DNA from: Siphonobacter sp048595215
GTDB lineage: Bacteria; Bacteroidota; Bacteroidia; Cytophagales; Spirosomataceae
Direction: 5' to 3'
Length of the DNA: 23,467 nucleotides
Assembly (NCBI RefSeq): GCF_048595215.1
Contig: NZ_JBMDWJ010000146.1
Location: 1 to 23,467, forward strand
Shown here: positions 8,613 to 14,880 of the stretch, one piece after another
Numbering within the stretch: the first letter of the stretch is position 1
Layout: each line of letters starts with the position of its first letter
The notes under the pieces: model-generated
The model's database searches: none
What the model was told of the DNA's origin: nothing
What the model saw: only the letters and a program-made list of their open reading frames with translations
Made by a program: the position numbers and the translations under genes

Positions 8613-8915
8613 ATCATTCGTCAAAAGTGTATTGGAATAACTCCATACTTAGGAAATGGTTGGAAAAGCGAATCATTTAAATTCTGGCTTTCGCTCATTT
8701 ACCAGCATTTTAGGACGTAAATCCTTCGCATGAGTAGTACCACAAAAAGACGTCTCTGTTCGTACAGGCTTTACTTTGCTAATTTATAGAATGGATAGTT
8801 TGACGGAATCGAGGGAACTGTAACCCCTCACGTCCCTGCGAAACGCTGGCAAATTGAGTCAACCACCGTTTGTCAATTACGCATAGGTAAAAACGAAAAT
8901 TTTGTACTTTTAACA
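8613..8915. other. Divergent intergenic region, kinase / AraC
   Basis: About 300 bp separate the kinase start from the araC-type gene. No ORF here is credible. Candidate promoter elements occur at both ends: the -7-like box for the kinase, and for the AraC gene TTTG at 8869-8872 followed by AAATTTTG at 8897-8904 (24-base spacer, slightly long). A few 5-6 bp dyads are present, such as AGCGAA/TTCGCT, but they are too short to interpret. Confidence 0.5.
8622..8629 (-). promoter_or_regulatory. Candidate -7 box of the kinase gene
   Basis: CACTTTTG on the minus strand matches the Bacteroidota -7 consensus TAnnTTTG at all fixed positions except the first. It lies about 10 bases before the ATG at 8612, implying a very short leader and arguing against the TTG at 8624 as start. 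No clear -33 TTTG was found. Confidence 0.35.
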
Positions 8916-9806
8916 ATGAATCTTACGACCCTTGATCAACCTATTCCCCTTTACACGCTAGAGCAGGACCCCATTTTAGGCAGCAAGCTATTCAGTATGG
9001 CCCGCTTTGAAGGAACGCTTACCCATCACTCCGAACTACTCATTCCCCACCGAAAAGACTACTACTTACTGGGCTTCATCCGGCAAGGTGGCGGACGACA
9101 TTGGGTAGATATGATTCCCTACGAACCGAAAGATCAGACTTTCTATTTTTTTGCCCCGCAACAGATTACAGTCAAGGAAGAGCCTAAACCCACCTGGGGT
9201 ACTGCCTTTGCCTTTACGCAGGAATTTCTGGCTTTGCAGGAAAACACGATGTTAAGAGCTCTTCCAATGATTCAGAATCCGGAAAATGGGCACGAATTGG
9301 CCCTTTCTGAAGCAGATGTAGTGTTTGTAGAAGACTTGCTGGATAAAATTTATTCCGAGTATCTGACTTCGGGCGTATGGCATCAGCGAATGCTGTCGGC
9401 CTACCTGCAGGTTCTGCTCACGTATTTGAGCCGGTTGTACACGGAGCAATTTGAGCGTACGACTTTTTCAGCGGAAACTCAACTTCTGAAAAAGTACCAA
9501 TCAGAAATTAACAAACACTTTCATCAGCTGCATCAGGTCAGTGATTACGCCTCATTATTGCATGTGTCGGCGGGCTATCTAAGTGAAGTCATCAAAGCCC
9601 AAAGCAGTAAATCAGCCATTACGCATATTCATGACCGGTTGGTACTGGAAGCCCGCCGACTGCTGTTTCACTCCGAACAGTCTCTGAAGGAAATTGCGTT
9701 TGGACTGGGTTTTTCGGATGCTTCGTACTTCAGTCGCTTCTTCAAACGCGAAACGCAGGTTACCCCAGCCGAGTATCGGGCGGCTACCCGAAGAATGTAC
9801 CAGTAA
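8916..9806 (+). CDS. AraC-family transcriptional regulator
   Basis: This 296-residue DNA-binding regulator has an N-terminal ligand-sensing half (about 1-170) of the cupin-like kind, containing HSELLIPHRKDYYLLGFI and the FFAPQQ strand. The C-terminal half (about 195-293) carries two helix-turn-helix motifs: the first around LHVSAGYLSEVIKAQ, the second around LKEIAFGLGFSDASYFSRFFKRETQVTPAEYR (key residues only), which is the standard AraC/XylS C-terminus. The effector is unknown. The gene lies 70 bp upstream of an SDR oxidoreductase in the same direction, so the SDR is the obvious target, as in many Bacteroidota AraC/SDR pairs. The ATG at 8916 is the first start in a frame that aligns with the family N-terminus. 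Confidence 0.92.
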   Translation: MNLTTLDQPIPLYTLEQDPILGSKLFSMARFEGTLTHHSELLIPHRKDYYLLGFIRQGGGRHWVDMIPYEPKDQTFYFFAPQQITVKEEPKPTWGTAFAFTQEFLALQENTMLRALPMIQNPENGHELALSEADVVFVEDLLDKIYSEYLTSGVWHQRMLSAYLQVLLTYLSRLYTEQFERTTFSAETQLLKKYQSEINKHFHQLHQVSDYASLLHVSAGYLSEVIKAQSSKSAITHIHDRLVLEARRLLFHSEQSLKEIAFGLGFSDASYFSRFFKRETQVTPAEYRAATRRMYQ

Positions 9807-9845
9807 TACCGCAAAATGTGTTTCAGTGACTCGAAGGGGCTATTC

Positions 9846-9853
9846 TACCTTTG
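9846..9853 (+). promoter_or_regulatory. -7 box for the SDR gene
   Basis: TACCTTTG fits the Bacteroidota -7 consensus TAnnTTTG exactly and sits 23 bases before the SDR ATG, giving a leader of roughly 15-20 bases. A -33 TTTG is not clear; TGTGTTT around 9817-9823 is the nearest candidate. The SDR thus probably has its own promoter, placed just after the AraC gene. Confidence 0.55.
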
Positions 9854-9876
9854 TTCCAACAAAAAACAACGGAAAC

Positions 9877-10614
9877 ATGAAGACTGCACTCATTACTGGA
9901 GCGAACAAAAGCATTGGATTTGAAACGGCTCGTCAACTTCTACAAAAAGGCTATTATGTATATCTGGGTAGTCGCGATGCCCAGAAAGGCGAGCAAGCCG
10001 TCGCTCAGCTTAACTCCGAAGGATTAGCTCAGGTCGAAGCCATTACCATCGATGTAAATAATCCGGAGTCCATCAAAGCCGCCCGTCAGGTACTCGGACA
10101 GAAAACGCAGGTGCTGGATGTACTCATCAACAACGCGGGTATCAGTGGTGGCTTTCCTCAAACGGCTGTGGAGGGAGATATAGAAACCTTTCGACAAGTG
10201 TTCGAAACCAATTTCTTTGGCGTCATTGAAACCACCCAAGCCTTTCTGGATTTACTCCGGGCTTCTTCCGCACCTCGCATTGTCAACGTCACCTCGGGTT
10301 TAGGTTCGCTGACCCTGCATAACGATCCGAACTGGAAGTACTATGCCGTGAAAGGGGCCTATTACACGACCTCCAAAGCCGCCCTGAATGCCTACACCAT
10401 TGTGCTGGCGTATGAATTGCGGGATACGGCTTTTAAAGTAAATGCCGTGGATCCGGGCTACACAGCCACGGATTTCAATCACCACAGCGGTACCGGTACT
10501 GTGGCGGATGCCGCCAGTCGTGTAGTAAAGGCAGCCCTCTTGGATGCCGATGGCCCTACCAGCCAGTTTTTTAGTGATGATAACGCTCCAGAAACAGGTA
10601 TAAGCCCCTGGTAA
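9877..10614 (+). CDS. SDR family NAD(P)-dependent oxidoreductase
   Basis: This 245-residue classical short-chain dehydrogenase/reductase is a soluble enzyme that oxidises or reduces a carbonyl/alcohol group with NAD(P). The cofactor-binding segment is TGANKSIG (7-14), where the middle glycine of TGxxxGxG is a serine (S12). NNAG is at 85-88, catalytic Ser140 in NVTSG, and Tyr163/Lys167 in YTTSK. The basic residue in GSRDAQKG (R33) after the second strand suggests NADP(H) preference. The C-terminus contains DPGYTATDFN, common in carbonyl-reductase-like SDRs of this type. The frame could extend upstream to 9694, but that would overlap the AraC gene; the ATG at 9877 begins the Rossmann strand directly and follows a good -7 box. 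The substrate is unknown. Confidence 0.93.
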   Translation: MKTALITGANKSIGFETARQLLQKGYYVYLGSRDAQKGEQAVAQLNSEGLAQVEAITIDVNNPESIKAARQVLGQKTQVLDVLINNAGISGGFPQTAVEGDIETFRQVFETNFFGVIETTQAFLDLLRASSAPRIVNVTSGLGSLTLHNDPNWKYYAVKGAYYTTSKAALNAYTIVLAYELRDTAFKVNAVDPGYTATDFNHHSGTGTVADAASRVVKAALLDADGPTSQFFSDDNAPETGISPW

Positions 10615-10628
10615 ACGTCAGTTTAGAT

Positions 10629-10671
10629 CGAGTGCTCGGGTAATCGTACCGACGGTCTATCCGAGCACTCG
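10629..10671. terminator. Hairpin between convergent SDR and enolase-family genes
   Basis: CGAGTGCTCGGGTA (10629-10642) pairs with TATCCGAGCACTCG (10658-10671): 11 Watson-Crick pairs, then one G-U wobble and two more pairs, around a 15-base loop. It lies 15 bases past the SDR stop and 67 bases past the stop of the convergent gene, the place for a shared transcription end. No strong T-tract follows on the plus strand, so efficiency is uncertain. Confidence 0.6.
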
Positions 10672-10737
10672 CTTTACAGTTCAAACCTGAAACTACTCAA
10701 ACCCCTTCAACCTTAACCCCTTTCAAACCTCCTCCTC

Positions 10738-11946
10738 TCAGCCTTTTTTAAGCAAAGTCATACCAAAGCCAGGGTCCGGGGAAGGAATGAATTTTCCCTT
10801 TTCGATTTTATACTTACCAAAATCAATGTCTTCACTGGTAGCCGGTACGCCTTCGATGGTTGTTGTATTGCCCAGTCCGCCCGCCAAGTGCGTACAGTAG
10901 TACGATTTGAGTAATTCACCAAAGGCGTGCGGTGAGGCTAAAATCCCCATTTTCTTAAGTTCCGGCATGAGTTTCCGCCAGGGCGTAAATCCGTAGCCGA
11001 TGATGTCGGTCAGGTGAACGTCGATCAGTTTTTTTTCTGCCAACTCGCGTAATAAGGCCTGATTGGGGTTGGCTTCGCCCTCGGCCAGTAGCATGTTAGG
11101 CTTATTGGCTCTGGTCCAGGACCGCAGTTTCTCGTAATCGGCAACTGTTTCGGCAAAGGGTTCTTCCATCCAGAAGAGGGGAATATCGCTAATGCCTTTC
11201 AAGTAGGCAATCGCCGTATCGGCAGTATAGCCGTCATTGGCATCCACCAGAATTTCAACGTCTGGGAACGTTTTAGCTACCAGTTTGGTCACCTCAATAT
11301 CACGCTTCAGCCCTTCTTCCTTCGGCATCCACATATTCCCGCGACCAATTTTAAGCTTGAGTTGCCGATACCCCAGTTGGTAGTCGTGCCGACAGTTTTC
11401 GATCAGTTTATCCAGTCCCCCGGCCGCCGTTTTTACGGGCCCTTCATTGGTTTCCAGCTCGTCGAAATAAATCATCCCGCTGTAACACTTGGTCAGGATG
11501 GGCTTTTTTTGTCCCAGTAACTCATAAACGGGTTTATTCAGAATCACGCCGGCCAGATCGTGTAGGGGTACATCAAAAGCCAGGGCTTTGGGATCGGTAA
11601 CGCCCACAGCGGGCTGAAACACGTCCGAAACCCGTTTGCCTTTCAGGTAGGCAATAGCCTCCTGATTTCGTCCCCCGTGCATCCCCCAGCCTTTCGCTCC
11701 CTGATCCGTCGTTAGTGTACAGACCCCTACTTTAGGCCCATAGCCGTGGTTATCCCGCCGACCATTTTTACCCACAAACCGGGGCCATTTGAGTTGTACT
11801 TCGGTGTAGCTGATGTCCGCGATGGTATGGCTCTGGAGATCGGCAGCCGCAGGCCAGTCAGCGGCTGCGGCTGCCCAAGGTGTACTGAGCACAGCCGTAG
11901 AAGCGGCACCTTGCAGCACCTGTTGAATAAACTGTCTTCTGATCAT
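10738..11946 (-). CDS. Tat-exported enolase-superfamily enzyme (MR/MLE-like)
   Basis: This 402-residue protein has a mandelate racemase/muconate lactonizing enzyme fold. The start MIRRQFIQQVLQGAAS is a twin-arginine signal, with cleavage probably near the AAAAAD stretch (about residue 29), so it should fold in the cytoplasm and work in the periplasm. An in-frame TTG at 11979 would place 11 residues before the Tat motif and is rejected. Superfamily residues are visible: KLKIG with K197/K199 (KxK base), metal ligands D235 in VDAND, E261/E262 in MEEPF and E289/E291 in AEGE, and a D314/H340 dyad (HLTDI, SPHAFG). Enzymes of this group abstract an alpha-proton from a carboxylate, for example acid-sugar dehydratases, racemases or cycloisomerases. 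Which reaction applies cannot be told here. It appears monocistronic, convergent with the SDR and divergent from the deoR operon. Confidence 0.88.
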   Translation of the reverse strand: MIRRQFIQQVLQGAASTAVLSTPWAAAAADWPAAADLQSHTIADISYTEVQLKWPRFVGKNGRRDNHGYGPKVGVCTLTTDQGAKGWGMHGGRNQEAIAYLKGKRVSDVFQPAVGVTDPKALAFDVPLHDLAGVILNKPVYELLGQKKPILTKCYSGMIYFDELETNEGPVKTAAGGLDKLIENCRHDYQLGYRQLKLKIGRGNMWMPKEEGLKRDIEVTKLVAKTFPDVEILVDANDGYTADTAIAYLKGISDIPLFWMEEPFAETVADYEKLRSWTRANKPNMLLAEGEANPNQALLRELAEKKLIDVHLTDIIGYGFTPWRKLMPELKKMGILASPHAFGELLKSYYCTHLAGGLGNTTTIEGVPATSEDIDFGKYKIEKGKFIPSPDPGFGMTLLKKG

Positions 11947-12189
11947 AGGTTTAGCGTAAGAGGATTCTAACGGAGCCAAAGAAACTAAGAAAAGCCCAAT
12001 GATTAGTCAGTTACGTATAACAATCGTAAGGTTTACCGCCAGTTACGGTTCTAGCTAGACGTAGCGTTGTACGATAGATGTTTGGTTTGGCGTTTACTGA
12101 GGATTTACTAGGGCGAGAATGATCGTTTATTTCATGGCTGCCTTTCGTCCCCCTGAGACGGCTGGTTTTTTAGTCCGTATGCATTACAT

Positions 12190-12345
12190 GCGGGGCATCC
12201 CATGCCGGCACGCCCACCGCTCTTTTCATCCTGCTCCAGGCCACCGCGTTGCGGATGAAACCATTCCATGGGGGCCATCCCATGGTGGCCGCTATGGAAT
12301 GGAAGGCGACTTGAGCCCCAGAATGGAATTCCGGCATGGAATGCG
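12190..12345. repeat. Cluster of short palindromes with core CAT(Y)CCATG
   Basis: The 9-base core CATCCCATG or CATTCCATG occurs at 12196-12204, 12262-12270 and 12276-12284, inverted at 12335-12343 (CATGGAATG), and with one mismatch at 12293-12301. Hairpins: GGCAT-CCC-ATGCC (12194-12206); TTTCATCC/GGATGAAA (12224-12231 and 12253-12260); directly abutting it, CCATTCCAT/ATGGAATGG (12261-12269 and 12294-12302), with a nested GGCCA/TGGCC stem (12273-12277 and 12286-12290) and a symmetric 3x3 internal loop; and GCAT-GGA-ATGC (12334-12344). The flanks carry a partly matching inverted pair, CTGGTTTT (12162-12169) and AAAACCAG (12391-12398). It resembles a REP-like cluster or a decayed small element; a structured RNA is also possible. 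Confidence 0.6.
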
Positions 12346-12698
12346 ATAGGACGGGGTGCGGTTTTATGTGGTTTACTATACCAACTCGCTAAAACCAGTC
12401 ACTACTGTCAGAAGATGAAAATCTCTCCCGCCTATGAGCCTTGCTTACGGGACCAAACTCAGTATAGGTAAATAACTAAATACATGCCCTATCCCACTCC
12501 AAAATTTTTCACTACCTCAGAAATCCATAAATTTTAGCAATTATATCTAATTTTATAACCAAATATTTCAATAAAAGCTTTATGTCCATATAAATTCCAA
12601 CTTTAATTAATTAAATATTTTAGAATTAAATACTATAATTTAAAATAAACACAATGTATTCAACTAGTTTTTGTCACTATTTCCAAATAATATTCGAA

Positions 12699-12734
12699 TT
12701 TGATGTAACTATTGACAATTCTTTTTAATATTTG
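12699..12734 (+). promoter_or_regulatory. Candidate promoter of the deoR-anmK-sus operon
   Basis: TTTG at 12699-12702 and AATATTTG at 12727-12734 resemble the Bacteroidota -33 (TTTG) and -7 (TAnnTTTG) elements, with one mismatch in the -7 box and a 24-base spacer, slightly longer than usual. The start codon follows 43 bases later. The long AT-rich tract immediately upstream would ease DNA opening. Confidence 0.35.
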
Positions 12735-12777
12735 TAAAGATGATTAGGCTAGAGGAACAGATTATCGGGTAATAGCT

Positions 12778-13539
12778 ATGATTACGGTGGTCAAAAAAGA
12801 GCGAAAAGAACTTATACTCAAACACATCAACATCCATTCCCGGGTCACGTTCGGTGACTTGTCTCAACTACTCCATGTATCCGAGGAGACCATTCGCCGT
12901 GACCTAAACGAACTCTCCGACGAGCGGCTCATCATTAAAATAAAGGGCGGAGCGATGGCGGTGGGTAATCACTTCAGTCCCCAGAGCGAAAAATCGCTGC
13001 GATATGCTTCTACGAGTAAAGAGCGAATTGCCCAAAAAGCAATATCCCTCGTGCGGGACGGCATGATTGTACTCATCGGCGGCGGCACGACGGTACAGGC
13101 CTTCATCGAAGCCATACCCGATCAGTTACGGGCCACTTTCGTAACGGTCAATCCGCATACCTGTATTGCGTTACTGAACAAACCCAACCTGGAAACCATC
13201 CTGATTGGCGGCAAAGTGTCAACGTATAGTCAAACCGTAATAGGCGGCGACGCGTTTTTGAAGCTCGCCGACATTCGGGCCGACCTCTGCATCATGGGTA
13301 CCAACGCCATTGATCCTACGGAAGGGATTACCGATCTGGAATGGGAAACCGTGGAGATCAAAAAGGCGATGTTCAAGGCGGCTAAGACCATTGTGATTCT
13401 GGCCATCGCCGAAAAACTGAACACCTCGATGAAACTACGGGTATGCCCCGTCACCACGCTTGATTATCTGATTACCGAGCTTGACGCCAGCCATCCCAGT
13501 CTGCAACCGTACCTGGCTCTCGGCGTCAAAACCCTTTAA
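12778..13539 (+). CDS. DeoR/GlpR-family transcriptional repressor
   Basis: This 253-residue regulator has the N-terminal DeoR winged helix-turn-helix (about 5-58), with SRVTFGDLSQLLHVSEET and the recognition segment TIRRDLNEL (39-46), followed by the wing IIKIKGGAM. The C-terminal half (about 78-235) is the DeoR sensor domain, related to ribose-5-phosphate isomerase-like folds. It carries the phosphate-sugar binding GGGTT (101-105), NPHTC (125-129), IGG (143-145), MGTNAID and EWETVEIKKAMFKAA. Family members sense a phosphorylated sugar. The kinase encoded 18 bp downstream makes MurNAc-6-phosphate, so that or a derivative is the natural guess for the effector. Length is typical. It heads an operon and probably represses it and itself; no clear operator was identified in the AT-rich leader. 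Confidence 0.93.
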   Translation: MITVVKKERKELILKHINIHSRVTFGDLSQLLHVSEETIRRDLNELSDERLIIKIKGGAMAVGNHFSPQSEKSLRYASTSKERIAQKAISLVRDGMIVLIGGGTTVQAFIEAIPDQLRATFVTVNPHTCIALLNKPNLETILIGGKVSTYSQTVIGGDAFLKLADIRADLCIMGTNAIDPTEGITDLEWETVEIKKAMFKAAKTIVILAIAEKLNTSMKLRVCPVTTLDYLITELDASHPSLQPYLALGVKTL

Positions 13540-13557
13540 TTCATCCCCAAACGAACC

Positions 13558-14763
13558 ATGAACGCACATATACAGAAACTTTATACGATTGCTCAGAAAC
13601 CTGAACGTACCATCATTGGCCTGATGTCGGGTACTTCGATGGATGGACTGGACGTGGCCCTCTGTACTTTTCGGGGGGAAGGCGGCCAAACGCAGGTTAA
13701 CGTACGCGAATTCCGCACGGTAGATTTCACCGAGGAAATTAAAGCCGAAATTCGAACCGTATTCGCCAAGCGAACCATTGATTTCCAACACCTGTGCGTA
13801 CTGAATCCCTGGATTGGCAACCTGCACGGGCGGCTGGTGCTCGACTGTCTGGAAGGCTGGGGCATTGCTCCGGCGGAAGTGGATGTGATTGCCAGTCACG
13901 GACAGACGGTCTTTCACGCCCCCCGAATTCTGCACGGTCTGGACCAGTTTCCCAACGCTACCCTACAAATTGGCGATGGGGATCACGTGGCAGTTACTAC
14001 GGGCATTATTACCCTGTCCGATTTTCGGCAGAAACATTGTGCAGCGGGTGGTGAAGGGGCTCCGCTGGCCGTGTACGGCGACTATCTGATTTTTTCGGAA
14101 GCGGGAGAAAACCGAATTCTGCTGAATCTGGGTGGTATTGCCAACTTTACCTTCCTTCCGGCCAATCTGAATGCGGATGAAGTATTCGCTACCGATACCG
14201 GCACTGGCAATACGCTGCTTGATGCCTATACGCGTCAGAAATTCAATAAAGCCTACGACGCAGATGCGGCTCTGGCCCGCCGGGGAACGATACACGAACC
14301 CTTACTAGCCGCGTTGAAGCAGGACCCGTTTTTTGAGAAACCCTTTCCCAAAACCACGGGGCCAGAACTCTTTAGTCTGGCATATCTGGAGGCGGCTCAG
14401 CAGCAAATCCAGCGTACGGACCTCCGCCCCGAAGACGTACTGGCGACGCTTACCCGTTTCTCGGCGGAGACCATTGCCGAGGCCGTGCACCGTTCGCTGG
14501 AAAGCCGGGATACGACCCAACCCTGGGTGCTGTACGCCAGCGGAGGCGGGATGCATAACCCCTTACTCTGGCAGTATATCCAGGAGCTCTTGCCCGAAAT
14601 GACCCTTCGCCGGACCGATGAACTGGGTATTTCGGGAGACGCGAAAGAAGCCGTACTGTTTGCTACGCTGGCAAACGAAGCTCTGGTGGGCGGCAAGACC
14701 CACTTTGGCAATCGACAGGGCGTTCCCAGTGTATCGATGGGTAAGATTTCATTCCCGAATTAA
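13558..14763 (+). CDS. anmK: Anhydro-N-acetylmuramic acid kinase
   Basis: This 401-residue cytoplasmic enzyme opens the 1,6-anhydro ring of anhydro-MurNAc and phosphorylates it to MurNAc-6-phosphate, a step in recycling cell-wall fragments. Recognised motifs are IGLMSGTSMDGLDVA (20-34, nucleotide site), ASHGQTVFH (112-120), LQIGDGD, SDFRQKHCAAGGEGAPL (154-170), NLGGIANF (190-197) and ATDTGTGNTLLDAY (211-224), in which D213 corresponds to the catalytic aspartate of characterised AnmK. The C-terminus has ASGGGMHNPLL and ELGISGDAKEAVLFA, as expected. It is about 30 residues longer than the 369-residue E. coli enzyme, with an extra N-terminal segment. In the DFR motif the usual RRRD is RQKH, and GPGN is GTGN, so it belongs to a divergent branch. 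It is translationally close to the deoR-type gene. No MurQ-type etherase, the next pathway step, lies in this window. Confidence 0.93.
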   Translation: MNAHIQKLYTIAQKPERTIIGLMSGTSMDGLDVALCTFRGEGGQTQVNVREFRTVDFTEEIKAEIRTVFAKRTIDFQHLCVLNPWIGNLHGRLVLDCLEGWGIAPAEVDVIASHGQTVFHAPRILHGLDQFPNATLQIGDGDHVAVTTGIITLSDFRQKHCAAGGEGAPLAVYGDYLIFSEAGENRILLNLGGIANFTFLPANLNADEVFATDTGTGNTLLDAYTRQKFNKAYDADAALARRGTIHEPLLAALKQDPFFEKPFPKTTGPELFSLAYLEAAQQQIQRTDLRPEDVLATLTRFSAETIAEAVHRSLESRDTTQPWVLYASGGGMHNPLLWQYIQELLPEMTLRRTDELGISGDAKEAVLFATLANEALVGGKTHFGNRQGVPSVSMGKISFPN

Positions 14764-14880
14764 TCGTTTTTTCCTCTAAATCGACTTCCTGAATACGTTT
14801 TTCGTAGGACGCGGGCGGCTGCTACAGCTTTCCCACGACCTGCCTTTTTTAGTAGTACACACTCCAAACTAGTTAACCGT

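Larger units (their letters stand above)
11947..12777. other. 831-bp intergenic region without a credible gene
   Basis: The region separates the divergent enolase-family gene and the deoR-type gene. Short open frames occur (for example 12119-12349 on the plus strand) but look like translated palindromes. The left 230 bp are ordinary. The stretch 12181-12360 is about 61% GC and crowded with inverted repeats. The stretch 12541-12720 is about 18% GC by my count (32 of 180). The right end holds a candidate deoR promoter. Confidence 0.75.

Noticed and set aside
9694..9876. N-terminal extension of the SDR by 61 codons
   Set aside because: The extension overlaps the AraC coding sequence in another frame and has no SDR similarity; the ATG at 9877 starts the Rossmann fold and follows a good -7 box.
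10681..10737. Pyrimidine-rich, CAAACC-like repetitive stretch after the enolase-family gene
   Set aside because: The units are short and degenerate, with no fixed period; it may be simple low-complexity DNA near a transcription end.
11947..11979. Upstream TTG start for the enolase-family gene
   Set aside because: It would put 11 extra residues ahead of a normal Tat signal; the ATG at 11946 gives the expected N-terminus.
12119..12349. 76-codon open frame in the gene-free region
   Set aside because: The product is rich in residues that come from translating the palindromes (repeated H, R, P, G, M), with no recognisable fold and no promoter or start context.
14764..14880. Possible terminator or attenuator between anmK and susC
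   Set aside because: Only 4-bp stems (GCTG/CAGC, TACG/CGTA) were found near the T-run at about 14845; too weak to claim separation of the transcripts.
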